DNA of 58,132 nt from Candidatus Saccharibacteria bacterium UBA2951 (GTDB lineage Bacteria; Patescibacteriota; Saccharimonadia; Saccharimonadales; Saccharimonadaceae), in assembly GCA_002348615.1 (NCBI GenBank), contig DEBR01000002.1, positions 1,230 through 59,361 of the forward strand, in the 5' to 3' direction. A program made the translations under genes and the position numbers. Positions within the stretch are counted from its first letter, which is position 1. The number at the start of each line of letters is the position of its first letter. The notes below the pieces were generated by a model, which saw only the letters and a program-made list of their open reading frames with translations, searched no databases and was not told where the DNA came from. Shown here piece after piece: positions 7,555 through 15,757 of this stretch.

Positions 7555-9494
7555 GCTAACACCGCCTTAATACGCCGAATGCCGGCGCTCGAAGCTTCTT
7601 CTTTTGTAATCTTGAACTTCTTGCCGCCTTCAAACAGCTGCAGAGTATGGTCCACGTGCGGACCACCGCAGATTTCAAAGCTGAATGGTCGCTCGTCTTC
7701 GGGTGCGTTCTTATCTTTCATTGAATAGACTTTGACCGTGTCGCCGTAGCGGTCGCCGAACTGACCAAGCGCGCCAAGTGGTCCGGTCGCTTCTTTAGTC
7801 GGGTATTCGGCAAAGCTGATTTGCAGGTCCTTTGCGATTTCGCGGTTCACGATCTCTTCGACCTTATCGAGCTGCTCGCGCGTCACTTTTTCCGGATGGC
7901 TAAAGTCAAAGCGTAGGCGCTCTTCGGTAATGTTACTGCCACGCTGCACCACGTGGTCACCAAGTACTTCGCGGAGTGCCTGGTACATCAGGTGTGTCGC
8001 GGTGTGGTACTTTTTGTGTTGCAACGTTTGCCCGCCAAGACCGCCTTTGAACGTACCTTTTGCAGCCGTTTGCGAACGTTCGCGTTGTTCCTGCATCTTG
8101 GCATTGAATTCTTCACGCCAGTTAGCCGCAAGTGTTGATAGTGTCAATTGAGTACCAATTAGTTCAGCAGCCAGTTCAACTGGATAACCGTATGTGTCAT
8201 AGAGCGTGAAGATAACATCTCCAGTAAAGACAAACCTGCCTTCAGAATCTCTCTTAAGACGTCCGTCTTCGCTGTTAGCGTATTTAGTAAGCTCGTGTAT
8301 ACCTTTTCTCAAAGTTTGGCGAAAAGCTTTTTCTTCTTTCATCATTACAGTAATAACTTCATCACGTTTTTCTGCCACCTCCGGGAAGTCCTCGTGGTAT
8401 AAGTCGGCGATAACAGGTACGATCTCCTGCATAAAGTTCTGTTCAACACCCAAGTCAAATGCTTTGACCATTGCTCGGCGCACAAGCCTTCGCATAACAT
8501 AGCCTTGCTGCTTGTTACTCGGTACGCAACCGTCAACGGCCAAAAATGTTGCAGCGCGCAGATGGTCGGCAATAACTCGCATGGCATTAGTGTGGGCGTC
8601 GTAGGTTTTACCGCTCAGCGTTTCAAGCTTTTCGATGATCGGCCACATCAGGCTGATTTTGAATACGTCCGGGTCGTTCAGCTTGGCAGCAGCAATGCGC
8701 TCCAGGCCCGAACCATGGTCAATGTTCTTTTGCTCGAGTTCTTCGAACTTGCCTTCGCCCACTTTTCGGTACGCCATGAACACGTTATTGCCAATTTCCA
8801 TGAACCGACCGCAGTCGCAGTTCGGGTGGCAGTGTTCGCCGAATTCAGGGTTGTGCGGCGTGCCAAAGTCGTAGAACATTTCGCTGTCCGGGCCGCATGG
8901 GTCACCGATCGGCGTGCTTTCGGGCGCGCCGTTACGGCTCCACCAGTTCTTGCTTCCGTTGTAATAGAAAATCCGCTCGCCTTCGTTAATACCGCGTTTA
9001 TAGCCATCTTCTTCTGAACCGATATCAGCCTGGTCGCTCGAAAGTCCCTTTGATTCGAACAGACCTTTCCAAACGTCAGCCGCCTCGGTGTCTTTTGGAA
9101 TGCCATATTCCGGCGCACCGATGAAGCATGTGACGTACAGCTTAGATGGATCGAGCCCGACGACTTCGGTCAAGAATTCCCACATCCATTCGATCTGCTG
9201 CTTTTTAAAGTAATCACCCATGCTCCAGTTACCAATCATTTCGAAGAACGTGGTGTGGCGGTTATCGCCGATGTCGTCGATATCCTGGGCTCGCAGGCAG
9301 GTTTGGCTATCGACGATGCGTTTGCCATTCGGATGTGGTTCGCCGAGCAAGTATGGGATCATCGGCTGCATACCGCTACCTGTAAACAACGTGGTCGGGT
9401 CGTCCTTCAGAACCAGCGGTGCACGCTTAATAACGTGGTGACCCCGCTCTTCAAAGAACTTCAAATAAGCATTTCGGATTTCTTGGGCGTTCAT
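7551..9494 (-). CDS. alaS: alanyl-tRNA synthetase, short form
   Basis: Charges tRNA-Ala and clears mischarged tRNA. The class II catalytic core is at the N-terminus (AYLKFFEERGHHVIKRAPLV, FFEMIGNWSMGDYFKKQQI), followed by the tRNA-recognition helices and the editing domain with its zinc motifs HTATHLMYQAL and CGGPHVDHT. The protein stops right after the editing domain at GIRRIKAVLA. At 647 residues it is over 200 shorter than the common bacterial enzyme and lacks the DHHA1/C-Ala extension. The end is a clean stop, so this looks like a natural short form. The ATG at 9494 lies nine bases from a TATAAT box, so the message is leaderless or nearly so. Confidence 0.95.
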   Translation of the reverse strand: MNAQEIRNAYLKFFEERGHHVIKRAPLVLKDDPTTLFTGSGMQPMIPYLLGEPHPNGKRIVDSQTCLRAQDIDDIGDNRHTTFFEMIGNWSMGDYFKKQQIEWMWEFLTEVVGLDPSKLYVTCFIGAPEYGIPKDTEAADVWKGLFESKGLSSDQADIGSEEDGYKRGINEGERIFYYNGSKNWWSRNGAPESTPIGDPCGPDSEMFYDFGTPHNPEFGEHCHPNCDCGRFMEIGNNVFMAYRKVGEGKFEELEQKNIDHGSGLERIAAAKLNDPDVFKISLMWPIIEKLETLSGKTYDAHTNAMRVIADHLRAATFLAVDGCVPSNKQQGYVMRRLVRRAMVKAFDLGVEQNFMQEIVPVIADLYHEDFPEVAEKRDEVITVMMKEEKAFRQTLRKGIHELTKYANSEDGRLKRDSEGRFVFTGDVIFTLYDTYGYPVELAAELIGTQLTLSTLAANWREEFNAKMQEQRERSQTAAKGTFKGGLGGQTLQHKKYHTATHLMYQALREVLGDHVVQRGSNITEERLRFDFSHPEKVTREQLDKVEEIVNREIAKDLQISFAEYPTKEATGPLGALGQFGDRYGDTVKVYSMKDKNAPEDERPFSFEICGGPHVDHTLQLFEGGKKFKITKEEASSAGIRRIKAVLA

Positions 9495-9502
9495 ATGGCT
9501 TA

Positions 9503-9508
9503 ATTATA
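9503..9508 (-). promoter_or_regulatory. -10 box of alaS
   Basis: TATAAT on the minus strand, ending nine bases before the alaS ATG (9494); no Shine-Dalgarno site between them. Confidence 0.6.
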
Positions 9509-9533
9509 ACAGAGGTGAAATAATCGTCATAAC

Positions 9534-9562
9534 TTGACATTTCGTACGTAATTTGCTATAAT
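9534..9562 (+). promoter_or_regulatory. consensus promoter of the GC-rich 72-residue gene
   Basis: TTGACA (9534-9539), 17-base spacer, TATAAT (9557-9562) preceded by TGC. A Shine-Dalgarno site AAAGGA (9588-9593) lies before the ATG at 9600. It is divergent from the alaS promoter. Confidence 0.8.
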
Positions 9563-9599
9563 AAGTAAGTTCGTACCCAATCCTTCGAAAGGACGCACC

Positions 9600-9818
9600 A
9601 TGAACAACCAGCCCAACCGGGGTCCCATGCCCTTCCGCTTCATGACCGCACCCATCGTCGCGGCACTCACGTGCTTCGTGGCGGCCGCGGTGATGTGGAA
9701 CGACCACAACGGCCTGGCCGTGACGTTCATCGTCCTCGCCCTGGCCTTGCTGGTCGGCAACTACTACGTCCGCTCGTGGATGTGGCGAGCCGGCAGACTG
9801 CCGATCAGACGCCGTTAG
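9600..9818 (+). CDS. small membrane protein with foreign GC-rich codon use
   Basis: A 72-residue protein with two predicted membrane helices (about 15-31 and 37-55) and a basic tail (MWRAGRLPIRRR). No family recognised. Nearly all codons end in G or C (AAC, CCC, GTC, CTG), quite unlike its neighbours, which points to transfer from a GC-rich source such as an actinobacterium or its phage. It has its own consensus promoter, a clear ribosome site and two perfect hairpins behind it, so it is a complete expressed unit. The secreted protein at 28122-29381 shows the same codon style. Confidence 0.75.
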   Translation: MNNQPNRGPMPFRFMTAPIVAALTCFVAAAVMWNDHNGLAVTFIVLALALLVGNYYVRSWMWRAGRLPIRRR

Positions 9819-9833
9819 TGGCGCAGGGCAAAA

Positions 9834-9895
9834 CCCCGGGTAGCAACTTGGCTACCCGGGGAGAAGCCGTACGGTGAAAACCGTACGGCTATTTA
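9834..9895 (+). terminator. two perfect hairpins ending the GC-rich gene
   Basis: First hairpin: CCCCGGGTAGC / GCTACCCGGGG (9834-9844 with 9851-9861), loop of six. Second: AGCCGTACGGT / ACCGTACGGCT (9865-9875 with 9880-9890), GAAA loop, then ATTT. The second could also stop mnmA transcription from the other side. Confidence 0.75.
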
Positions 9896-10924
9896 AATTT
9901 CAGAAACTAAACCGCCACCGAGGCAGACGTTGCCGTTATATAAAACCGCCGATTGCCCGGCCGTGACGGCACGCTGTGGTTCGGTAAATACCAACGTATC
10001 GCCACGGAGATCGCATTCGACAAGTGGCGCACGATGCCGAACGCGTACTTGGTATTTCCCATCGGCTGGTTTCTCATTAATCCAATGAATACTCGATAAC
10101 TTGATTTCTTTGAGCCACAGCGATTTGTCGTTCAGGTTAGTTGACACATATACTTCGTTCTTGTCCATGTCCTTACCGACCACGTAGTACGGTAGTCCGC
10201 CGCCAATATCTAAGCCGTGTCGTTGACCTAGCGTATAAAAAATCGCACCGTCATGTCGGCCAAGTACATCGCCGGTTTGCCGGTCAATGATGTCGCCCGG
10301 TTCCGTCGTGACATACTGGCTCAAGAATTCGCGCATACCGATTTGCCCAACGAAGCAAATGCCAACCGAGTCTTTTTTTGCTGCCGTCGTTAGGCCGCGC
10401 TCTTTGGCCATTTCACGCACCTGCGGTTTGGTATAACCGCCAAGTGGAAACAGTGTCTTCTTAAGAGCGTCTTCTGTTACTCGATATAAGAAATATGTCT
10501 GGTCCTTGTTTTCATCCTGGGCCATAAGCAGCCAACCATTCTCGGTTTTGGCATAATGCCCGGTCGCAACATATTCCGCGCCGTCTTCAAGCGCTGTCTC
10601 CAGAAAGAGCTTGAATTTTATTTCTTGGTTACACATGATGTCGGGGTTTGGCGTGCGGCCAGTTTTGTATTCGTCGATCATGTAGTCGACAACTTTTTGT
10701 TTGTATTCCGCTTCAAAATCAAATACTTTGAAGTCTATGCCCAGGTGAACTGCCACACGCTTTGCGTCGGCCAGGTCATCTGCCCAAGGACAACGCATAC
10801 CCGGCAGATCCTGCGTCCAGTTCTTCATGTAGACGCCAGTCACGTCGTGACCAGCTTCAACGAGCAGCGCGGCAGTAAGCGACGAGTCGACGCCACCGCT
10901 CATGCCGACATAGACTTTACTCAT
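9893..10924 (-). CDS. mnmA: tRNA 2-thiouridylase MnmA
   Basis: Puts sulfur on U34 of tRNA-Lys, -Glu and -Gln. The 343-residue protein has the ATP PP-loop YVGMSGGVDSSLTAAL at the N-terminus, the first catalytic Cys in DIMCNQEIKF and the second in VGICFVGQIGMREFL, then a C-terminal beta-barrel. It overlaps the YdcF-like gene by four bases and lies two genes after a cysteine desulfurase, the likely sulfur donor. Its probable substrates tRNA-Glu(TTC) and tRNA-Lys(TTT) are also encoded in this window. Confidence 0.97.
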   Translation of the reverse strand: MSKVYVGMSGGVDSSLTAALLVEAGHDVTGVYMKNWTQDLPGMRCPWADDLADAKRVAVHLGIDFKVFDFEAEYKQKVVDYMIDEYKTGRTPNPDIMCNQEIKFKLFLETALEDGAEYVATGHYAKTENGWLLMAQDENKDQTYFLYRVTEDALKKTLFPLGGYTKPQVREMAKERGLTTAAKKDSVGICFVGQIGMREFLSQYVTTEPGDIIDRQTGDVLGRHDGAIFYTLGQRHGLDIGGGLPYYVVGKDMDKNEVYVSTNLNDKSLWLKEIKLSSIHWINEKPADGKYQVRVRHRAPLVECDLRGDTLVFTEPQRAVTAGQSAVLYNGNVCLGGGLVSEI

Positions 10925-11532
10925 CGGCTTTCACCTGCATAGAAGGCTATGATTTTTACGATTTCGCCGCCAGCTAACCACCAACCACGCGGCGTCAGCC
11001 ACCAGATGCGTGACCAATCAGGATCGTCCGGTGTCGGGTGATTGACGATTGTGATGCCGTCGCCGGCAAGCGCTTTGAACTCCAGGCTGGCACGACGTTG
11101 ATGGTACGGCGATGTCACCAATATGACGCGTTTCGCTCCGCCGCCGCCGACTTTTACAAGGAGCTCTTTTGTACGCTCGGCGTTTTGCTTGGTCGTTTGC
11201 GAGAATGTTTCGACCTCGATATCACGCGCGGGCACGCCTGCGTCAATCGCCTGGCGACGCATGACTTCGGCGTTACTTGGCCCGCTCGTGTCGGCCGCGG
11301 CTCCCGAGAATATCAACGTGTCTGCCCAACCTTTTTTGTAAAGCTTGATCGCTTCAGCGGCACGGACCGATGTGTTCCCGCCGCTGACGGCGACGATCGC
11401 GTCGGCTATTTGGCAGCCGTTCTTCTCGGATACCACAGGGCAGTTCGCCAAGTCATCGGGCGTCAGGTAAATACTAATGACGGTAATAACAATGACAAAT
11501 ACACCCAAGACCGCAAGTAGGATATTACGCAT
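10921..11532 (-). CDS. YdcF/SanA-like DUF218 membrane protein
   Basis: A 203-residue protein with one N-terminal membrane helix (ILLAVLGVFVIVITVISIYL) and a DUF218 domain outside: AIVAVSGGNTSVRAAEAIKL, IFSGAAADTSGPSNAEVM, DIEVETFSQTTKQNAERT, ILVTSPYHQRRASLEF. Relatives affect envelope integrity, but the reaction is not known. The ATG at 11532, overlapping the upstream stop by eight bases, is preferred over the ATG at 11553 because it places the basic MRN directly before the membrane helix. It sits between the cysteine desulfurase and mnmA, with no obvious link to thiolation. Confidence 0.88.
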   Translation of the reverse strand: MRNILLAVLGVFVIVITVISIYLTPDDLANCPVVSEKNGCQIADAIVAVSGGNTSVRAAEAIKLYKKGWADTLIFSGAAADTSGPSNAEVMRRQAIDAGVPARDIEVETFSQTTKQNAERTKELLVKVGGGGAKRVILVTSPYHQRRASLEFKALAGDGITIVNHPTPDDPDWSRIWWLTPRGWWLAGGEIVKIIAFYAGESR

Positions 11533-12682
11533 GGCCGGTCCTCTTGAGTTCACGGGTGATTTCTTCGATGATGATCGCTGTCGCCTGTTCGACCGACGCT
11601 TTATCAGATAAACGACCGAGCGTGATACGAAGACTTCCGTCGGCTTCGGCGTCGGACATACCGATCGCTGTCAGTACGTGCGAACGCGTGCCTTTGTTGG
11701 CGGCACAGGCGCTTCCGGTAGCCAGTAGGACGCCCCTTACTTCAAGTGCGAATACGATACGCTCGGCATCAAGTCCGGGAATCGAAACATGGAGCGACCC
11801 AGGTAGGTGCTTCTTGGGATGGCCTGATACGACCAATTGTTTAAACGCGTTCGAAAGTTCCCCCTGCATGAAATCACGAAGCTCATGCAGCCGTGCCGAT
11901 TCGGATTTTTGGTGCTCGTGTGCCAGTTCGGCAGCTCTGGCAAAGCCTATGACACCGGCCACGTTTTCCGTACCACTTCGAAGTCCGCGTTCCTGCCCAC
12001 CACCAACGATCATTGGTGCAAGCTGAACGCCAGGGCGAACCCAAAGCAGACCGACCTGCTTTGGTCCGTACATTTTGCCGGAATTAAGCGTCAGCATGTC
12101 GACGCCGAGCCGCGCCACGTTCACATCAATCTGTCCGAAACCTTGCGATGCGTCACAGTGTAGGAGGATCGGGTCGTGATTATCTGAATCGAGTCGATGC
12201 TTGCGTTCTTGCTTAACGATGGCCGCTATGTCACGGATTGGTTGAATGGTGCCGATCTCGTTGTTGGCTAGCTGAACGCTTACCAGACCGGTTTTTGGCG
12301 TAATAGCGGCTGCGACTGCTTCAGGACGAACGATGCCCTTTTCGGTCGGAGCGACAAGCGTATGATCATGCAGTTTTGCGGCGGCGAGCACGGCATCATG
12401 CTCAATGGCCGACGTTACGATATGACCGCTAGTCGAAACAAATGCCAGATTAATCGACTCGGTCGCCCCGGCAGTAATAATAATGTCATCACCTTTAGCT
12501 CCGAATGTCGTCGCCAGACGAGACTTCGCCTCTTCGTAATCGCGCCGAACCTGGATGGCAGGCGCGTATGGGCTTGAAGGGTTATAAAACCGGTCCGAAA
12601 AATAGGGTGTCATGACAGCAAGAACCCGCTCGTCAACAGGTGTCGCGGCAGCATGATCAAGATAGAATAGTTGATCGGTCAT
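11525..12682 (-). CDS. iscS: cysteine desulfurase (IscS/NifS family)
   Basis: PLP enzyme that takes sulfur from cysteine for tRNA thiolation and possibly Fe-S clusters. In 385 residues: N-terminal YLDHAAATPVDERVL, the PLP pocket HCDASQGFGQIDVNVARLG, the PLP lysine in MLTLNSGKMYGPKQVG, and the active Cys loop in LLATGSACAANKGTRSH. The Cys segment is short and fits group I or II enzymes only broadly. No scaffold protein (IscU/SufU) is next door; mnmA two genes downstream suggests a tRNA role. The start lies nine bases from a TATAAT box. Confidence 0.94.
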   Translation of the reverse strand: MTDQLFYLDHAAATPVDERVLAVMTPYFSDRFYNPSSPYAPAIQVRRDYEEAKSRLATTFGAKGDDIIITAGATESINLAFVSTSGHIVTSAIEHDAVLAAAKLHDHTLVAPTEKGIVRPEAVAAAITPKTGLVSVQLANNEIGTIQPIRDIAAIVKQERKHRLDSDNHDPILLHCDASQGFGQIDVNVARLGVDMLTLNSGKMYGPKQVGLLWVRPGVQLAPMIVGGGQERGLRSGTENVAGVIGFARAAELAHEHQKSESARLHELRDFMQGELSNAFKQLVVSGHPKKHLPGSLHVSIPGLDAERIVFALEVRGVLLATGSACAANKGTRSHVLTAIGMSDAEADGSLRITLGRLSDKASVEQATAIIIEEITRELKRTGHA

Positions 12683-12690
12683 TATGTCTT

Positions 12691-12696
12691 ATTATA
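12691..12696 (-). promoter_or_regulatory. -10 box of the cysteine desulfurase operon
   Basis: TATAAT on the minus strand, nine bases from the ATG at 12682; leaderless or nearly so. Confidence 0.6.
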
Positions 12697-12703
12697 CCAG
12701 TCG

Positions 12704-13132
12704 CTACAGAGGTTGGCGGGTCTTCGGGTCAAGGTGGTAGACCCCGCGCATAACTCGCTCGTAGTACAGATTGATAGCCATGAGCAAATTGTTCAATTCA
12801 CCACCATCAAGGTAGCTGTAGCGAGCGCCCTCCTGGGCCTTCAGCACTTTGTCGCCCTGAATTTCGTAGCGGGTGGTAGCCGAAACCTGTTTGCCGTCTT
12901 TGTCCTTATATTCTTCGTACCAAATGCACGTCTTTTCGTCGAGACAGAAGAACTCTCGGCGGTGGCCCTGTGGAACCGGTCCGAACAGTTCACGTCCGAT
13001 ATTGCTTTCCAGCTGAATAAGTTCGCGTTCGCTGAGTTTTTTAAGACCGGCAGCATTTTTTGGCATCTTCAGGTACGACAGATCGTTCGTATCACCGATG
13101 AGGAGCGTCAGGGCTTTTTTGAATACGCTCAT
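12704..13132 (-). CDS. hypothetical protein, 142 residues
   Basis: Not recognised. Soluble, charged, with two cysteines (FFCLDEKTCIWYEEY) in the middle and a helical C-terminus (GELNNLLMAINLYYERVMRG). The pattern of short beta strands around RYEIQGDKVLKAQEGARYSYL suggests a small alpha/beta domain. A Shine-Dalgarno AAGGAG precedes the ATG. It follows the 84-residue gene by nine bases and is probably co-transcribed with it. Confidence 0.75.
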   Translation of the reverse strand: MSVFKKALTLLIGDTNDLSYLKMPKNAAGLKKLSERELIQLESNIGRELFGPVPQGHRREFFCLDEKTCIWYEEYKDKDGKQVSATTRYEIQGDKVLKAQEGARYSYLDGGELNNLLMAINLYYERVMRGVYHLDPKTRQPL

Positions 13133-13141
13133 GTCCGCTCC

Positions 13142-13396
13142 TTAGGCCGCCATTCTGTCCTTACGAGCTTTAAGAAGTTCAGCAAGCTCTAGTGCTGCGT
13201 ACTCGACAGGGGTCAGCTGACGTTCCTGTTCATGAGCGGCTGCTGCTAAATCATAGGCTTCACGCGCTTCTCGTTCTGCTTGCACCTGGTGGTGTGGTAG
13301 TAAGTCTTCACGTCCTTTGTGAAAATCAATAACTAAACCGTTCTCGGCAACGGTCTCGTTGTAGTTGCGGGGCGGCGTGAACGTATCGCCTGGCAT
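13142..13396 (-). CDS. hypothetical protein, 84 residues
   Basis: Small soluble protein with no recognised family. The N-terminal third is irregular (TFTPPRNYNETVAENGLVID), followed by HKGREDLLPHHQ and a long Glu/Ala-rich helix to the end. The ATG has a GGAG site, and a TATTAA-like box lies in the gap after tatD, so it may head a two-gene unit with the 142-residue protein. Confidence 0.65.
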   Translation of the reverse strand: MPGDTFTPPRNYNETVAENGLVIDFHKGREDLLPHHQVQAEREAREAYDLAAAAHEQERQLTPVEYAALELAELLKARKDRMAA

Positions 13397-13461
13397 TCGC
13401 TGGTTCTCCTGTCGCGTTTAATAGTTACTTCTTTGGAGTTTTGGTGTTTTAGAGATCGCTG

Positions 13462-14217
13462 TTAGATAGAAAACAGCTGTGATGCGTTCGTTGATGTGAC
13501 TCGTGCGAGGTGTTCGAGTTCTACCCCACGCTGAGCAGCGTGATACTCGGCCACATTCCTCACGAACGCTGGCTCATTTACTTTACCACGGTGTGGCGTA
13601 GGTGTCAAGAACGGTGCATCGGTTTCTAAAAGCATTTTCTCGAGTGGAATCGTGCTAAAGAGCCGGCGCTGGCTCTCGTCTTTCGTAAACGTCGATATGC
13701 CGTTTACGCCGATATAAAGTCCTTCAGACAATCCTTTCTCCAGATTAGCTTGATTGTCCGTAAAACTGTGCAGCACTCCACGCAGACCGTAGAAGTTGCT
13801 GAATATAGGCCAAAAATCATCGAAGGCACTCCGAACGTGGAACGACACCGGTAAGCCGTAGTCAATCGCTAATTGCAGCTGCTCTTCCAAGGCGTGTATC
13901 TGAACGTCACGCGGGCTATTATCGTAAAAGTAATCAAGCCCGATTTCGCCGATCCCGACCAACTTTTCCGGTTTTTCCGCGAGTATCCGAGCGATGTCGG
14001 ACCAACCGTCCTTGACGTCGTGCGGGTGCACGCCGACGGTCGCCCAAGCGTTGTCATGTGATGCGACGAACGCGGTCGCCTGGCGCGAGAATTCCTCATT
14101 CGTCCCGATGCAGATCATCCTGACGCCGGCCGCGACCGCCCGGTTATATACGTCTTCCCTGTCGGTTTCGTAAAAGCCCGATTCGTGAATATGGCAGTGC
14201 GTATCGGTGAACATCAT
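13462..14217 (-). CDS. tatD: TatD family metal-dependent deoxyribonuclease
   Basis: TIM-barrel metallohydrolase of 251 residues. Metal ligands are visible in FTDTHCHIHESGF, VGIGEIGLDYFYD, LPVSFHVRSAFDDF, GVLHSFTDN and LLETDAPFLTPTPHRGK. TatD enzymes have 3'-5' exonuclease activity and roles in DNA repair or turnover. The start overlaps the metG stop by four bases; metG-tatD is a common order in bacteria. Confidence 0.95.
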   Translation of the reverse strand: MMFTDTHCHIHESGFYETDREDVYNRAVAAGVRMICIGTNEEFSRQATAFVASHDNAWATVGVHPHDVKDGWSDIARILAEKPEKLVGIGEIGLDYFYDNSPRDVQIHALEEQLQLAIDYGLPVSFHVRSAFDDFWPIFSNFYGLRGVLHSFTDNQANLEKGLSEGLYIGVNGISTFTKDESQRRLFSTIPLEKMLLETDAPFLTPTPHRGKVNEPAFVRNVAEYHAAQRGVELEHLARVTSTNASQLFSI

Positions 14218-15731
14218 GCCTGTGGAGGGGTTGGCTGCGTCGAGGCTGGTTGAACGGCTTGGTGAGCCTGCCCGGTGTACTGATAGATCTTCGGGAATAG
14301 CACTCCAGTTGCCGGAACCACGACGCCGGTTTCGAACATGTCATGAATAGCTTTTGCAGTCGTTGGCATGAAAGGAATCAGCAGGTCACCAATCTGCAGT
14401 AAGTTGCCGACGCAGTGTGCCAGGACTTCGGCAAGGTGCGGCTCCGCATCCGGGTCTTTATCCTTGTGTTTCGCGATTTCCCATGGCTTAACGTCGTCAA
14501 TGTACTTATTGAGTGACCGGACCATGGTCCAGACTTCGTCGAGCGCCTTATTGAATTCCAGTTTTTCGAAGGCGCTATGGTAAAGCTTCATGTCATGTTC
14601 GCCAAGCGGCGCGTCGCCGATGACCCCTGCTTGGTACTTGGTCAGCATATTCGCCACACGGGCTACCAGGTTGCCGAGGTCGTTGGCGAGTTCGGTGTTA
14701 TAGGCAGTTTCGAATTTTTCCCAGGTAAAGTCGCCGTCATCCTGTGTCGGTATGTGACGTGCAAAGAAATAGCGGAAAGCGTCAACACCGTATTGATCAA
14801 TGACGTCATTCGGGTCAACTACATTACCGACGGTCTTGCTCATCTTGGCGCCGCCGACGTTCACGAACCCGTGAACAAGCAGTTTTTTCGGTAGACTTAC
14901 GCCTATACCAAGCAGCATGGCCGGCCAAATACCGGCGTGAAAACGCAAAATGTCTTTCCCAACTACTTGGATGTCTGCCGGCCAGAACTCCTGCCACTCA
15001 GGTTTATCCGGGTAGCCGAGAACGGTCAGGTAGTTGCTGAGCGCATCGACCCAGACATACATGATCTGTTCGGGGTCGCCTGGAACGGACACGCCCCATG
15101 TCAGGCTCTTCTTCGGGCGTGAAATCGATACGTCAGGCAGGCCGTCTTTGATGAGATTCAAAAACTCATGCTTTCGAAATTCCGGTACGATCTGCATTTT
15201 GTTGGTTTCAATCGCGTCACGGATGCGGTCGGTGAATTCACTTGTCTTTAAAAAGTAGTTTTCTTCGGCGACTTGCTCGTACTGCGTCTGGTGGTCGGGG
15301 CAAACACCTCCGGTCGCCTCGACTTCTTTGTCGGTAAAGAACGCTTCGTGGCCCATGCAGTACCAGCCTTGGTACGTGCCTTTGTAAATATGTGGCTGAA
15401 GTTGCTGCCAAATGTATTGGACGGCGCCTTTGTGATGTCCGTCGGTCGTCCTGATAAAGTCGGTATATTCGGCTCCGACCTTTTTTATGAGTGCTTCGAA
15501 GTTAGGGTACATCTTGTCGGTATAGCTCTGCGGGTCAAGACCGGATTCTGCTGCCTTGGCCGCAATCTTGTTACCGTGCTCGTCGGTACCTACCTGAAAT
15601 CGGACCTGACGTCCGTTTTGGCGTTGGTAGCGGCTCCAAATATCAGCAAGAAGGTAGTCAAGCGCGTTACCGATATGTGGCGTGCCGTTAACGTACGGAA
15701 TCGCCGTCGTAATATAGAGATTCTTTCCCAT
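14214..15731 (-). CDS. metG: methionyl-tRNA synthetase
   Basis: Class I synthetase of 505 residues: HIGH-type motif in YVNGTPHIGNALDYLLADIW and the KMSKT signature in KMSKTVGNVVD. The zinc knuckle in the insert is unusual: where Cys-x2-Cys pairs are normal, this protein has CMGH and CPDH (Cys-x2-His twice, 13 residues apart). The C-terminal dimer/tRNA-binding extension is missing; the protein ends in a Pro/Gln/Thr-rich tail. It leads a metG-tatD unit from a TATACT box eight bases before the ATG. Confidence 0.95.
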   Translation of the reverse strand: MGKNLYITTAIPYVNGTPHIGNALDYLLADIWSRYQRQNGRQVRFQVGTDEHGNKIAAKAAESGLDPQSYTDKMYPNFEALIKKVGAEYTDFIRTTDGHHKGAVQYIWQQLQPHIYKGTYQGWYCMGHEAFFTDKEVEATGGVCPDHQTQYEQVAEENYFLKTSEFTDRIRDAIETNKMQIVPEFRKHEFLNLIKDGLPDVSISRPKKSLTWGVSVPGDPEQIMYVWVDALSNYLTVLGYPDKPEWQEFWPADIQVVGKDILRFHAGIWPAMLLGIGVSLPKKLLVHGFVNVGGAKMSKTVGNVVDPNDVIDQYGVDAFRYFFARHIPTQDDGDFTWEKFETAYNTELANDLGNLVARVANMLTKYQAGVIGDAPLGEHDMKLYHSAFEKLEFNKALDEVWTMVRSLNKYIDDVKPWEIAKHKDKDPDAEPHLAEVLAHCVGNLLQIGDLLIPFMPTTAKAIHDMFETGVVVPATGVLFPKIYQYTGQAHQAVQPASTQPTPPQA

Positions 15732-15738
15732 CGCTACC

Positions 15739-15747
15739 AGTATAACA
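15739..15747 (-). promoter_or_regulatory. extended -10 promoter of metG
   Basis: TGt-TATACT on the minus strand; the box ends eight bases before the ATG at 15731, giving a leaderless message. Confidence 0.65.
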
Positions 15748-15757
15748 GAGAGGTTGT

